A stretch of DNA of 35,227 nt from Bacteroidaceae bacterium (GCA_017517925.1 JAFWXS010000059.1:1-35227); one strand, 5' to 3'. Positions 26,845 to 34,820 are shown, counted from the stretch's first letter. Notes: a model not told the origin generated them from the sequence alone. Program-made: numbers and translations.

Positions 26845-26875
26845 TTGCATATTCAACTGGTTTGCACTAACTTTG
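26845..26875 (+). promoter_or_regulatory. Bacteroidetes-type promoter of infC-rpmI-rplT
   Basis: TTG (26845-26847) and TAACTTTG (26868-26875) are 20 nt apart. The predicted leader of about 105 nt contains a small GGC...GCC hairpin (GGCGGCAAAGATGCCG, near 26896) before the infC start codon. Confidence 0.78.
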
Positions 26876-26986
26876 CGCCCGCATTTGATAATGTGGGCGG
26901 CAAAGATGCCGTTCAATAAGTCAGATACAGAAACTTTTTTGTAATTAAAACATTAAAAAACAGCAGAACCAACCCATTCCAACTGA

Positions 26987-27556
26987 ATGAAAAAAGACAA
27001 CCTGAAAGGCCAACACCGTATCAACGAACAGATACGCGCCAAAGAAGTCCGTATTGTCGGTGACAACATTGAACCTACCGTAGTTTCTATCCATGAAGCG
27101 CTGAGAATCGCTGAAGAGAATGAGGCTGACCTCGTAGAAATATCACCGAACGCCGTTCCGCCTGTTTGCAGAATCATTGATTACTCAAAGTTCCTGTATC
27201 AACTGAAGAAAAAGCAGAAAGAGCTGAAAGCAAAGCAAGTGAAGATAGAGGTAAAGGAGATCCGTTTCGGACCCCAAACCGATGATCACGACTACAACTT
27301 CAAGCTCAAGCATGCCATCGGGTTCCTTCAGGATGGCGACAAGGTGAAAGCATACGTATTCTTCAAGGGCCGCTCCATCCTTTTCAAGGAGCAGGGCGAG
27401 GTACTCTTGCTTCGTTTTGCCAACGACCTCGAAGAATATGGTAAGGTAGACCAGATGCCCGTCCTCGAAGGCAAGCGCATGACCATCTTCATCTCACCGA
27501 AGAAGGCTGGTGCTCCCAAGAAGGAAAAACCCGCTCAGGCGAAAGATGAAAATTGA
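26987..27556 (+). CDS. infC: Translation initiation factor IF-3
   Basis: IF-3 binds the 30S subunit, keeps it apart from 50S and checks start-codon selection. The 189-residue protein has the typical N-terminal domain ([18 protein letters not shown]...), the linker with [18 protein letters not shown], and a C-terminal domain ([40 protein letters not shown]). Unlike the E. coli gene it starts with ATG, so autoregulation through a rare start codon is not evident. It ends in a basic [15 protein letters not shown] tail. It is followed by rpmI after 133 nt that include a hairpin leader. Confidence 0.96.
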   Translation: MKKDNLKGQHRINEQIRAKEVRIVGDNIEPTVVSIHEALRIAEENEADLVEISPNAVPPVCRIIDYSKFLYQLKKKQKELKAKQVKIEVKEIRFGPQTDDHDYNFKLKHAIGFLQDGDKVKAYVFFKGRSILFKEQGEVLLLRFANDLEEYGKVDQMPVLEGKRMTIFISPKKAGAPKKEKPAQAKDEN

Positions 27557-27629
27557 AAGTTGAAAGAGGAAAGTTTTACCTCCGGACGATAGCTTTCATC
27601 TGTCATCTTTCCACTAAAACCTAAAAAAG

Positions 27630-27654
27630 CGGCTGCGTAGGCTAGTACGCACCG
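27630..27654 (+). promoter_or_regulatory. Leader hairpin upstream of rpmI
   Basis: CGG-C-TGCGTA pairs with TACGCA-CCG around a GGCTAG loop, 35 nt before the rpmI start codon and in the middle of the infC-rpmI gap. It could be part of ribosomal-protein feedback control, since L20 is known to act on rpmI leaders in other bacteria, but the sequence gives no direct proof. Confidence 0.45.
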
Positions 27655-27689
27655 TTTATATATTAATAATTAATTAACAATTAACAAAC

Positions 27690-27887
27690 ATGCCAAAAGT
27701 TAAGACTAACTCCGGTTCAAAAAAAAGATTCGCTCTTACCGGAACAGGTAAAATCAAGAGAAAGCACGCTTATCACAGTCACATCTTGACAAAGAAGACC
27801 AAGAAGCAGAAGCGCAACCTCGACCACTTCACACTCGTACACGGTGCAAACGTGGCACAGGTTAAGGAACTTCTTGCTATGAAGTAA
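27690..27887 (+). CDS. rpmI: 50S ribosomal protein L35
   Basis: This 65-residue basic protein of the large ribosomal subunit has the classic [33 protein letters not shown] start and a Lys-rich [10 protein letters not shown] core. It sits between infC and rplT as in most bacteria. A 105-nt gap with a hairpin separates it from rplT. Confidence 0.97.
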   Translation: MPKVKTNSGSKKRFALTGTGKIKRKHAYHSHILTKKTKKQKRNLDHFTLVHGANVAQVKELLAMK

Positions 27888-27930
27888 TCTTAAAGTTAAG
27901 CGAGTTATTCTAACAAACAATTATTAATCG

Positions 27931-27973
27931 GATGGTTAGCACACAGAAGACTGCACGATGCAGCGCTAACATC
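27931..27973 (+). promoter_or_regulatory. Leader hairpin upstream of rplT
   Basis: GATGGTTAGC (27931-27940) pairs with GCTAACATC (27965-27973) with one bulge, and a nested CTGCA/TGCAG stem lies inside. It ends 19 nt before the rplT start codon. Position and shape suit an autoregulatory or processing element in the L35-L20 message; this is inference. Confidence 0.5.
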
Positions 27974-27992
27974 TAAAAAAAGAAACAAAACT

Positions 27993-28343
27993 ATGCCAAG
28001 ATCAGTAAATCATGTTGCTTCAAGAGCAAAGAGAAAGAAAATTTTAGGTTTGACCCGTGGTTACTTCGGTGCCCGTAAGAACGTTTGGACCGTTGCCAAG
28101 AATACTTGGGAGAAGGGTCTGACCTACGCTTACCGCGACCGTAAGAATAAGAAGCGCAACTTCCGTGCCCTGTGGATCCAGCGTATCAACGCTGCCGCTC
28201 GTCTCGAGGGTATGTCTTATTCTCAACTGATGGGTGCATTGCACAAGGCTGGTATCGAGATCAACCGTAAGGTGCTCGCCGACCTCGCAATGAATCATCC
28301 TGAAGCTTTCAAGGCTATCGTAGCTAAGGCTAAGGCTGCTTAA
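27993..28343 (+). CDS. rplT: 50S ribosomal protein L20
   Basis: L20 is a 23S rRNA-binding protein essential for early 50S assembly. The 116-residue length is standard, with the basic N-terminal extension ([31 protein letters not shown]) and the globular C-terminal part ([40 protein letters not shown]). It closes the infC-rpmI-rplT unit and is followed by a small hairpin (28367-28386) and a strong terminator. Confidence 0.98.
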   Translation: MPRSVNHVASRAKRKKILGLTRGYFGARKNVWTVAKNTWEKGLTYAYRDRKNKKRNFRALWIQRINAAARLEGMSYSQLMGALHKAGIEINRKVLADLAMNHPEAFKAIVAKAKAA

Positions 28344-28403
28344 TTGTGGTTCACGCGGATTAAATGACATCTTTCCTATAAGATGTTATTTAACATGATA
28401 ACG

Positions 28404-28430
28404 AAAAAAGAGGCTCCGGCCTCTTTTTTT
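28404..28430 (+). terminator. Rho-independent terminator after rplT
   Basis: AAAAAAGAGGC, TCCG and GCCTCTTTTTTT form a tight hairpin with an A-run before and a T-run after. A second hairpin, ACATCTT/AAGATGT at 28367-28386, lies just upstream. Confidence 0.93.
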
Positions 28431-28446
28431 TATGCGAAATAGTTGC

Positions 28447-28454
28447 TATATTTG
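28447..28454 (+). promoter_or_regulatory. -7 box of a promoter downstream of rplT
   Basis: TATATTTG matches the Bacteroidetes -7 consensus, and the sequence 20 nt upstream is a T-run from the terminator rather than a clean TTG. A transcript from here would start near 28461 and run through the structured RNA at 28586-28775. Confidence 0.5.
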
Positions 28455-28585
28455 CACAAGGAAGATGGTTCTTAGTGCGAACAACTCCTCTTCTAAAAGT
28501 GTTCTTTGAAGCGTAGTGGATATTGGTTGAGAATACTTGGAATAAACTTTCAACTTTTCTCTTTCAATTTTCAACTCGAAACATA

Positions 28586-28775
28586 GTCGTGTCGGTTTAG
28601 ACTGGGAAACTCATCAAACTATTCTGAAAACCGAGGACAGCTTCGATCTCCAATGGCGGGCCACGCCCCGAAAGGGGTAACCTTGAGTCGGTGGATTACA
28701 AAGGGGACGAGCACTCAAATCCTATTTCTCGGAGTTTCATCGCATCAATCCGGCACGACTTTCTTTGTTTTACTT
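28586..28775 (+). ncRNA. Structured RNA downstream of rplT, probably Bacteroidales-1 RNA
   Basis: The ends GTCGTGTCGG (28586-28595) and CCGGCACGAC (28750-28759) pair. Inside, GAAACTC (28606-28612) pairs with GAGTTTC (28732-28738), CCGAG with CTCGG, and CCCC-GAAA-GGGG (28666-28677) forms a tetraloop hairpin. A T-rich stretch follows. The Bacteroidales-1 RNA motif is reported from Bacteroidales, often just downstream of the L20 gene, with a phylum-type promoter before it, and this locus matches. The long closed stem with an internal open region also recalls 6S-like RNAs; that link is tentative. The 5' end is uncertain, since the promoter box at 28447 would give a transcript of about 310 nt. The part from 28461 to 28585 is T-rich filler with a small GAAGA/TCTTC hairpin. 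Confidence 0.65.
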
Positions 28776-28793
28776 CTTTGTCACTTAACTTTG
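28765..28793 (+). promoter_or_regulatory. Possible promoter of the small acidic lipoprotein gene
   Basis: TAACTTTG (28786-28793) matches the -7 consensus, and a TTG at 28765-28767 lies 18 nt upstream, slightly short. It overlaps the tail of the structured RNA. The lipoprotein start codon is 65 nt downstream. Confidence 0.45.
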
Positions 28794-28858
28794 GATGTTA
28801 GGCGCTGATGTGGATAGCGGATTGAACCGTAATAATGCAAACATAAAATATAAACGAT

Positions 28859-29437
28859 ATGAAATTCGGAAAATTATTGTATTTGTTGGCAGTTGTGTGC
28901 TGCTTGGCAAGTTGTAGCTTGGAGAATGAAGATGTTTTGTTCAAGGAGCCTTTTACTCAGTGGGGGGCTTCGAAAAGTGCAGTCAAATCGTATATGAAAG
29001 GGTATACGATTGTCGATGATGAGGATGAAGATTGTTTGTCTTATTTGGATATTAAGACACGAAAGTTTCTTCCATATACTTTGATGTATGATTATGAATT
29101 TGATGTAGAGTATGTGCCTGATGCGGAAACTATGAGTAGTCAGAAGGTGGACAGAGGCCTTGATTTGAGCATGGTTTATATCATGGGTACAACACAAGAA
29201 CAGCAGAAGGCGTTGAATGAGGAGTTCTTGGCATTCTTCCAAGAGAAATATACAGAGGTGCCATTGTCGTCTTTCCCTGATGATTATTGGGATGAAGGGG
29301 AAGAATATGAGGAAGATGATATGGATACAGAGTTATTGGCTGCTTTTAAAAGTGATGATGGCTCTTTGTGTATAGTAATCGGGGTAATCAAAGACTTGAA
29401 TAATTGTATAGCAGCTTCGTATAGCTATGAGTTTTGA
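28859..29437 (+). CDS. Small acidic lipoprotein of unknown function
   Basis: This 192-residue lipoprotein has a short signal peptide and lipobox CLASC (Cys19). The mature protein starts SLENEDVLFKEPFTQWGASKSAVKSYMKGY and is strongly acidic, with an EGEEYEEDDMDTE patch near residue 150. It has no recognisable enzyme motif. The FKEPFTQWGASKSAVK segment looks like a short conserved motif of Bacteroidetes lipoproteins that I cannot name. Its bases are richer in A/T than the surrounding housekeeping genes. It is monocistronic, with a shared bidirectional terminator against the convergent nuclease gene. Confidence 0.75.
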   Translation: MKFGKLLYLLAVVCCLASCSLENEDVLFKEPFTQWGASKSAVKSYMKGYTIVDDEDEDCLSYLDIKTRKFLPYTLMYDYEFDVEYVPDAETMSSQKVDRGLDLSMVYIMGTTQEQQKALNEEFLAFFQEKYTEVPLSSFPDDYWDEGEEYEEDDMDTELLAAFKSDDGSLCIVIGVIKDLNNCIAASYSYEF

Positions 29438-29439
29438 AC

Positions 29440-29477
29440 AAAAAAGAGACTTCGGGTTTCCGATGTCTCTTTTTTTG
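29440..29477. terminator. Bidirectional terminator between convergent genes
   Basis: AAAAAAGAGAC pairs with GTCTCTTTTTTT, with TCGG/CCGA extending the stem around a GTTT loop. A-run and T-run on the two sides let it work for the lipoprotein gene on the plus strand and the nuclease gene on the minus strand. Confidence 0.9.
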
Positions 29478-29489
29478 TTACTTATTATA

Positions 29490-30419
29490 TTATAGTCCCC
29501 AGAATAGTGGGCCGTGGTTAGACTCAATGCTTTCTTCTATCTTGTCGGGAAAGTTACAGAAAAAGTCAATGCCCGTAAGTGTCTCCAAGCTGTCGATGCT
29601 TACGACATAGTCGGTAAGGCGGTACTCCTTGCCATGGTCCTTGTGGTCGAGGTAGAAGGCGATGCCGGTGAATGAGTCTCCTCTCTGGCTTGCAAGTGCA
29701 ATAAAGAAGTGTGCGGGTACTACAATGCCATTCATCCTGTTGGGCTTCTTGACTATGGTTCCGTGCTTGCCACGTGAGTCATAGAACTCACCGTCGCGTA
29801 TGGTGCCTCCTTTTACGATGTACAGCGTATTACCTATAGGTGCAATGTCTTCTTCGCATCCTCCCCATTCGCGCACTCTCTTCTCCAATTCGTACCAGGG
29901 GCCTCGTTGGTTGAATGCCTCGAGCTGTGGGCTGATATTGGAGTAGTAGAAGGTATGTGCATTGGCCGCTTGGCAGTATACCCTGTCTTCTGAGGCGCAT
30001 AGGTGGCCGCGGTCGTACTGGTCTTTACGGTGTTCGCTGTGACCTATGCGTACCTCTTTGGGTAATGTGGGGTCAGCGCAGAAGGGGTCCCCCTTCTCCC
30101 AGTCGCCTCGGCTCCAATTCTTTTTTGCAGTGTGGGAGTCTATGGTATAGGCTACCCATTTGGCGTGTCGCTTGGCGGGGTCGTATTCGATGCTGAAGGT
30201 CACGGTCTCTTTGCCCTCGTATGATGTGGCATAGCAATTGAAGAGGTTGCCACTTTCGAGATGAGGCATTTCTAAGCGTTGGGCATATCCCTTGGGGTTC
30301 TTGTTGGCGTTGGGGGCAGTGTCCCAGTCTGTGGCGACCTTTTGCTCAGGCTTACAACTTGTATATATGAATAGAGGTAGTACGTAGAGTAGGGGGTGGA
30401 AGAGTTGCGGGTGTTTCAT
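29490..30419 (-). CDS. DNA/RNA non-specific endonuclease, lipoprotein form
   Basis: This 309-residue protein of the beta-beta-alpha metal nuclease family (NUC1, Serratia-nuclease type) would cut DNA and RNA non-specifically. The DRGH motif (residues 136-139, catalytic His139) and the metal-binding region FYYSNISPQLEAFNQRGPWYELE (Asn161, Asn170) are intact. The signal peptide ends at lipobox IYTSC (Cys22), so it is a lipoprotein and should act outside the cytoplasm, probably in nutrient or extracellular DNA degradation. It is downstream of rpmE, beyond that gene's terminator. No promoter with both boxes is evident in the 73 nt between. Confidence 0.93.
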   Translation of the reverse strand: MKHPQLFHPLLYVLPLFIYTSCKPEQKVATDWDTAPNANKNPKGYAQRLEMPHLESGNLFNCYATSYEGKETVTFSIEYDPAKRHAKWVAYTIDSHTAKKNWSRGDWEKGDPFCADPTLPKEVRIGHSEHRKDQYDRGHLCASEDRVYCQAANAHTFYYSNISPQLEAFNQRGPWYELEKRVREWGGCEEDIAPIGNTLYIVKGGTIRDGEFYDSRGKHGTIVKKPNRMNGIVVPAHFFIALASQRGDSFTGIAFYLDHKDHGKEYRLTDYVVSIDSLETLTGIDFFCNFPDKIEESIESNHGPLFWGL

Positions 30420-30434
30420 GTTGTTGGTATATAA

Positions 30435-30471
30435 AACAAAAAAAGTGTATTGAGGCGCGCCTCAATACACT
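30435..30471 (-). terminator. Terminator of rpmE
   Basis: A perfect 28-bp palindrome with 14-nt arms (AGTGTATTGAGGCG at 30444-30457 and its complement) is followed on the minus strand by TTTTTTTGTTTT. It lies 21 nt after the rpmE stop codon. Confidence 0.93.
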
Positions 30472-30492
30472 CTATCTGGATAGGTGTTATCC

Positions 30493-30747
30493 TTACTTCT
30501 TCTGTGCGCGAGCGTAGCGGCTCATGAACTTGTCTACGCGACCAGCGGTGTCAACGAGCTTGGACTTACCGGTGTAGAAGGGGTGAGAAGTGTTAGAAAT
30601 TTCGAGCTTGATCAAGGGATAAGTCTCGCCTTCAAATTCGATAGTCTCCTTTGTTGCGCAAGTTGAGCGTGAAAGGAAGCAGTCACCGTTTGACATGTCT
30701 TTGAATACTACGGGACGATAGTTCTCAGGATGAATACCTTTTTTCAT
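30493..30747 (-). CDS. rpmE: 50S ribosomal protein L31, type B
   Basis: This 84-residue large-subunit protein starts [17 protein letters not shown] and contains [29 protein letters not shown], the L31 signature. It lacks the paired CxxC zinc ligands of the A type; its two cysteines (DCFLSRSTC) are placed otherwise, so it is a type B, zinc-independent form. No second L31 gene is visible in the window. It is divergent from fmt, with its own promoter. Confidence 0.95.
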   Translation of the reverse strand: MKKGIHPENYRPVVFKDMSNGDCFLSRSTCATKETIEFEGETYPLIKLEISNTSHPFYTGKSKLVDTAGRVDKFMSRYARAQKK

Positions 30748-30821
30748 TGTTCTATTTCGTTTTATTAGTGATTACTCTTAATTTATTGCTGGTAACAATA
30801 ATGTGTAATGGTTTCGGACGG

Positions 30822-30851
30822 CAAAGGTACGACTTTTATCTTTATTGGCAA
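30822..30851 (-). promoter_or_regulatory. Bacteroidetes-type promoter of rpmE
   Basis: On the minus strand TTG (30849-30851) and TACCTTTG (30822-30829) are 19 nt apart. The start codon of rpmE is 74 nt downstream. Confidence 0.75.
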
Positions 30852-30901
30852 AACGTTTCTTGCTTTTTTCTCGTTCGAAGTGGGGCTTTTGTTGTGTTTT
30901 C

Positions 30902-30932
30902 TTGGCTGTCACAGAGATTATGCCTATTTTTG
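30902..30932 (+). promoter_or_regulatory. Bacteroidetes-type promoter of fmt
   Basis: TTG (30902-30904) and TATTTTTG (30925-30932) are 20 nt apart. Transcription would start near 30939, only about a dozen nt before the fmt start codon at 30952, which argues against a start further upstream. Confidence 0.75.
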
Positions 30933-30951
30933 TCACATAAAAACAGAAGAT

Positions 30952-31917
30952 ATGACCAAGGAAAGTTTGCGAATCGTATACATGGGCACTCCCGATTTTG
31001 CCGTGGAGAGCCTGCGTTGCCTCGTCGAAGGGGGCTACAATGTGGTGGGTGTGGTTACGGGACCCGATAAGGCGGTGGGCCGCCATGGCAGCGTGTTGCA
31101 GTTCACGCCGGTAAAGCAGTATGCCGTAGAGCAGGGCTTGCGTGTCTTGCAACCCGAGAAACTTAAAGACGAGGTTTTCATCGAGGAGTTGCGCTCTCTT
31201 GAGGCTGACCTGCAGATTGTCGTGGCTTTCCGTATGTTGCCCGAGGTGGTATGGAGCATGCCACCGCTCGGCACTTTTAATTTGCATGCCTCTCTGCTGC
31301 CCCAGTACCGCGGTGCGGCCCCCATCAACTGGGCGGTCATCAACGGTGATACGGAAACAGGTGTCACCACCTTCTTCCTCAAGCACGAGATTGACACGGG
31401 AGCCGTCATCCGTCAGGTGCGTGTACCTATCAGCGATACCGACTGTGTGGGCGATGTGCACGATCGTCTCATGCTCCTCGGTGGCCGTGTGGTGTGCGAG
31501 ACGGTGGATGCCATCATCGACGGCAGTGCCGAGGCTACGCCGCAAGAGAAGATGGTCACCGAGGAACTGCGCCCTGCACCGAAGATATTCAAGGATACCT
31601 GTCGCATCGAGTGGAATCGCCCTGCAAAACAGGTCTACGACTTCATCCGCGGTCTCTCGCCCTATCCGGCAGCATGGACCACTCTCGTGGCGCCCGATGG
31701 AACAGAAACCGTGCTCAAGATTTACGAAACGGAGAAGTTCTTCCTTTCCCCTCAGCCCTATGGCACAATAAAGACCGATGGTAAATCCTTCCTATATATA
31801 TATACCGCCGACGGTGCCCTCAGCCTTCGCACGCTCCAGCTTGCCGGGAAGAAACGTATGGGCGTCGAAGACTTCCTCCGTGGTTCACGCCTCGGCAGCG
31901 GGTATAGTGTAAAGTGA
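30952..31917 (+). CDS. fmt: Methionyl-tRNA formyltransferase
   Basis: This enzyme formylates the methionine on initiator tRNA using 10-formyltetrahydrofolate. From ATG 30952 the protein has 321 residues, the usual size, and starts MTKESLRIVYMGTPDFAVESL. The catalytic residues Asn110, His112 and Asp148 are present (FNLHASLLPQYRGAAPINWAV, HEIDTG). A longer reading from 30808 would add 48 hydrophobic, unrelated residues and begin upstream of the predicted promoter. The C-terminal tRNA-binding domain (RIEWNRPAKQVYDFIRGLSPYPAAWT) is complete. It is followed by a 266-nt non-coding gap with a repeat array. Confidence 0.96.
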   Translation: MTKESLRIVYMGTPDFAVESLRCLVEGGYNVVGVVTGPDKAVGRHGSVLQFTPVKQYAVEQGLRVLQPEKLKDEVFIEELRSLEADLQIVVAFRMLPEVVWSMPPLGTFNLHASLLPQYRGAAPINWAVINGDTETGVTTFFLKHEIDTGAVIRQVRVPISDTDCVGDVHDRLMLLGGRVVCETVDAIIDGSAEATPQEKMVTEELRPAPKIFKDTCRIEWNRPAKQVYDFIRGLSPYPAAWTTLVAPDGTETVLKIYETEKFFLSPQPYGTIKTDGKSFLYIYTADGALSLRTLQLAGKKRMGVEDFLRGSRLGSGYSVK

Positions 31918-31945
31918 AAAATTCTGATCGCTTTTTTTGCAGTTT

Positions 31946-32033
31946 GCCGTAGGTGCAATGAATTTTACCGCAGGAACTATAAATTCTTGTGACAGGTGCG
32001 GTAAGTCTTTGTAGTAGGTGCGGTTTTCCGAGA
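31946..32033. repeat. Second 21-22-nt tandem repeat array
   Basis: Four degenerate units carry the core GTAGGTGC, GCAGGAAC, ACAGGTGCGG and GTAGGTGCGG. Their GG dinucleotides are at 31952, 31973, 31995 and 32017, giving steps of 21, 22 and 22 nt. The units share the GCAGGTGCG core with the second half of the array at 18106-18259. No coding sense and no spacers are seen. The rest of the fmt-pepT gap holds a short CCAAGA-T-TCTTGG palindrome (32068-32080) and the pepT terminator. Confidence 0.65.
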
Positions 32034-32127
32034 GACTATGTGAAACGGATGCATTTTAGAGGACGGACCAAGATTCTTGGCGCTCAGTTGGGAATGAAGT
32101 ATACTTTCTGAGAAGTTATTGCAAGAA

Positions 32128-32180
32128 TCCAATAATGAGAGAGGGAACGACTTTCGCGTCGTTCCCTCTCATTGGAATTG
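32128..32180 (-). terminator. Terminator hairpin of pepT
   Basis: GAGAGGGAACGAC (32139-32151) and GTCGTTCCCTCTC (32158-32170) form a 13-bp stem with a 6-nt loop, and AATCCAAT/ATTGGAATT extends it outwards. The T-run on the minus strand is poor, so termination may be incomplete. Confidence 0.7.
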
Positions 32181-32183
32181 TTC

Positions 32184-33407
32184 TTATCGCTTCGCCACAA
32201 TCTCGGCGATCTTCACGATGGTCATCATGGCCTTCTTCATGGAGCCTATGGGTACGAATTCGTAGCGGCTGTGGAAGTTGACACCACCGGCAAAGATGTT
32301 GGGGCAGGGGAGTCCCTTGAAGGAGAGCTGGGCACCGTCGGTGCCGCCACGGATGGGCTTTATCTTGGGCTCTACCCCCGCTTCGCGCATAGCCTGACAA
32401 GCGATGTCGATGACATACATCATGGGCTCTATCACCTCGCGCATGTTGGAGTATTGGTCGGAGAGTTCGAGCTGGACGATGCCGTTGCCGTACTTCTTGT
32501 TGAGGTCTTGTACGCAGCGTTGCAATAGTTCCTTGCGCTTGCTCATAACCTCGGCACTGTGGTCGCGGATGATGTAGGTGAGGGTAGTCTGCTCTACACC
32601 GCCTTTCATGCCTACGAGGTGGAAGAAGCCTTCGTAACCGTCGGTACACTCGGGCACTTCGTGCTTGGGCAACATGCCGATGAACTCGGCGGCCACACGC
32701 ATGGAGTTGAGCATCTTGTCCTTGGCATAGCCGGGATGTACGTTGCGGCCGTTGAAGATGATGCGTGCCGAGGACGCATTGAAGTTCTCGTATTCGAGTT
32801 CGCCCACCTCGCCACCGTCCATGGTGTAGGCCCAATCGCAGCCGAAGAGGTTGACGTCGAACTTATGTGCGCCGAGGCCAATCTCCTCGTCGGGATTGAA
32901 GCCTATGCGTATCTTGCCGTGCTCTATCTCGGGATGTGCCTGCAAGTAGGCTATAGCCGAGATGATTTCTGCCACACCGGCCTTGTCATCGGCACCGAGT
33001 AGGGTACGTCCGTCAGTCACGATGAGGTCATCGCCTACGTAGCGCAACAGCTCGGGAAACTCCGCGGTGCTGAGTATGGTGTGGTCTTCGGCCGATAGGG
33101 TGATGTTGGTGCCGTTGTAGTTCTCCACGATGCGGGGATTCACGTCCTTGCCCGTCACGTCAGGGCTGGTGTCGACATGGGCGATGAATCCGATGGTGGG
33201 TACGGTGCGTGTGGTATTGGCCGGCAGGGTGGCAAAGAGGTGCCCATGCTCGTCGAGGCTGATTTCTTCGAGTCCCATCTCCTCCAGTTCCTTGCGGAGC
33301 ATCTTTACAAATTCCATCTGTCCGGGAGTACTGGGTGTTACTCCGGCATCCTCGGCCGACTGGGTGTCAATGCGCACGTAGCGCAGAAAGTGGTTTACTA
33401 TATCCAT
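32184..33407 (-). CDS. pepT: Peptidase T (tripeptide aminopeptidase)
   Basis: This cytosolic zinc aminopeptidase of the M20B family removes the N-terminal residue of tripeptides. The 407-residue protein has all metal ligands and catalytic residues: His77 and Asp79 (IAHVDTSPD), Asp140 (LLGADDKAG), Glu174 and Glu175 (NPDEEIG), Asp197 (TMDGGE) and His379 ([10 protein letters not shown]). The dimerisation domain between residues about 208 and 320 is present. It is monocistronic on the minus strand. A 58-nt gap containing a REP-like CTCAGGATGAC word separates it from the upstream BrkB-family gene, and no clear promoter is seen there. Confidence 0.96.
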   Translation of the reverse strand: MDIVNHFLRYVRIDTQSAEDAGVTPSTPGQMEFVKMLRKELEEMGLEEISLDEHGHLFATLPANTTRTVPTIGFIAHVDTSPDVTGKDVNPRIVENYNGTNITLSAEDHTILSTAEFPELLRYVGDDLIVTDGRTLLGADDKAGVAEIISAIAYLQAHPEIEHGKIRIGFNPDEEIGLGAHKFDVNLFGCDWAYTMDGGEVGELEYENFNASSARIIFNGRNVHPGYAKDKMLNSMRVAAEFIGMLPKHEVPECTDGYEGFFHLVGMKGGVEQTTLTYIIRDHSAEVMSKRKELLQRCVQDLNKKYGNGIVQLELSDQYSNMREVIEPMMYVIDIACQAMREAGVEPKIKPIRGGTDGAQLSFKGLPCPNIFAGGVNFHSRYEFVPIGSMKKAMMTIVKIAEIVAKR

Positions 33408-33445
33408 ATATGTTTTTTTTATCTGTAGAATAGTTGTTTATGCTC

Positions 33446-33462
33446 TGCTCAGGATGACAGAG
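33446..33462. repeat. REP-like 17-mer, copy of the 5488-5504 element
   Basis: TGCTCAGGATGACAGAG in the gap between pepT and the BrkB-family gene is identical to a word in the 5409-5518 element. The flanking sequence differs, so this is a partial or decayed copy of a dispersed repeat. Confidence 0.5.
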
Positions 33463-33465
33463 GTA

Positions 33466-34788
33466 TTACAAATCTTTCAATAATATCTCGTTGGTCTTGG
33501 TATACATTTCCTCTTTATGTCCGATGAAGGCATTCCATTGGTTGCTGAATTCCTTGGTGTGGTCTATCTTGAAGTCCTCGCATCCGTGACTTTCGAGGGT
33601 AGAGAGCAGGCGGCCAACAGAGAGTTGGCTGATAGCTATGGCAGGGAGAAAATGTTCGATTTCGGATTTGGCATCGGAGCTGAAGCCATAGATGAGTCCC
33701 GCTACTTCCAGCTCATCGAGCAGGCGGTTGGTCAGTCTGATGGGTATCTCGCCGGCATCGGAAAGTTCACTGGCTGTATAGGGTAGTTCACCTTCCTCAA
33801 AACGTTTGCAAATGAGCGACATCACCACCACGCAGAGGAAGTCGTGGTAGCGGCGGCTCACGTTGTCAACCTCCTCGCCGAAGTTGTACTGCTCGATATT
33901 CTGGCTCACATAACTCATCTCTACACCGAAGAGGATGATACACCACGAGATGTCGGCCCAAAGCATGAACATCGGTATGATGGCAAACGAGCCGTAGATG
34001 GCGTTGTAGCTCGATACCGACATCTGTATCTGTATATATATGTATAGGAATGCCTGGAAGATGATACCCGTAATCATGCCGGGGATAAAGGCGTTCTTGA
34101 ACCTTACCTTCGTGTTGGGGATGAAGAGGAAAAGGCCAGTCATGACAAGTCCCGAGATGATGTATGGCGCCAGTTTGATACATATATGCACAAATGAGCT
34201 GATGAGGTAGTGGTCGGCCAGTTGTTGGTAGATGGTGGTCATGAAGATGCTGACACCGGCATACATGATGATGGTGATGGGGAAGATGATGAATAGCGCC
34301 ATGTAGTCGGTCAGTTTACGGAAGTATGACCGCTGCTTCTTCACGTCCCAAATGGCATTCATGTTGCTCTCGATACTGTCGGCAAGGTTGATGATGGCCC
34401 ATAGCAACATGATTACACCTACTCCGATGAAGACTCCGCTCTTGGCGTAGGCCAGGTAGTTGTCGATAAAGTTCATCACCGTATCTATAGTGCCATTCGC
34501 TACGGTTCCATCTCTTAGGAAACGCTCCATGAGGTTCGAGAACCCGAAGCCCTTGGCAATGGCAAAGAGCAGTGCAAGGATGGGGATAATCGAGAACAGG
34601 GTGGTGTAGGAGAGAGCTGCAGCGCGTATCCATACACGGTCCTTGATGAAGCACTTGACAGTCTGGATGGTAATCTTCAGCAGGTTGTAGCTCTTGTATC
34701 TGCTGCGGCTGACATCATCTTCGGTCACCCGCCACAGCGAGCGGGTGAAGAAATGGATGAGTTGTCTGATTTTCTCTCTCATGTCCAT
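33466..34788 (-). CDS. YihY/BrkB-family inner-membrane protein
   Basis: This 440-residue protein belongs to the YihY/BrkB (formerly ribonuclease BN-like) family. The family core is clear: AAALSYTTLFSIIPILALLFAIAKGFG, FIGVGVIMLLWAIINLADSIESNMNAIWDV, six hydrophobic helices between residues about 60 and 300, and the IYGSFAIIPMFMLWADISWCIILFGVEMSYV block. The last 130 residues are soluble and look like a small helix-turn-helix-type domain (ASELSDAGEIPIRLTNRLLDELEVAGLIY). The function of the family is not established; it is not a real RNase. Its start at 34788 (MDMREK) could be two codons later. A GTTTAGTGTTTAA-type filler repeat lies upstream, before rnpB. Confidence 0.93.
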   Translation of the reverse strand: MDMREKIRQLIHFFTRSLWRVTEDDVSRSRYKSYNLLKITIQTVKCFIKDRVWIRAAALSYTTLFSIIPILALLFAIAKGFGFSNLMERFLRDGTVANGTIDTVMNFIDNYLAYAKSGVFIGVGVIMLLWAIINLADSIESNMNAIWDVKKQRSYFRKLTDYMALFIIFPITIIMYAGVSIFMTTIYQQLADHYLISSFVHICIKLAPYIISGLVMTGLFLFIPNTKVRFKNAFIPGMITGIIFQAFLYIYIQIQMSVSSYNAIYGSFAIIPMFMLWADISWCIILFGVEMSYVSQNIEQYNFGEEVDNVSRRYHDFLCVVVMSLICKRFEEGELPYTASELSDAGEIPIRLTNRLLDELEVAGLIYGFSSDAKSEIEHFLPAIAISQLSVGRLLSTLESHGCEDFKIDHTKEFSNQWNAFIGHKEEMYTKTNEILLKDL

Positions 34789-34792
34789 TGTG

Positions 34793-34820
34793 TTTAGTGT
34801 TTAATGTTTAGTGTTTAGTG
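34793..34820. repeat. Filler repeat of GTTTAGT units
   Basis: The gap between the BrkB-family gene and rnpB has about four degenerate GTTTAGT/GTTTAAT units, and a related AAACTCTAAAC stretch lies at 34859-34874. Similar ACACTAAACTCTAAACT sequence precedes the gene at 15743. These are low-complexity spacers common in Bacteroidales. Confidence 0.5.

Noticed and set aside
30808-30951. Longer N-terminus for fmt from ATG 30808
   Set aside because: It precedes the fmt promoter and overlaps the rpmE promoter. The family start MTKESLRIVYMGTPDFA begins at 30952.
32116-32835. Long open frame antisense-frame to pepT
   Set aside because: It lies wholly within pepT in another frame on the same strand and gives a His/Arg-rich, low-information protein, while pepT has every family motif.
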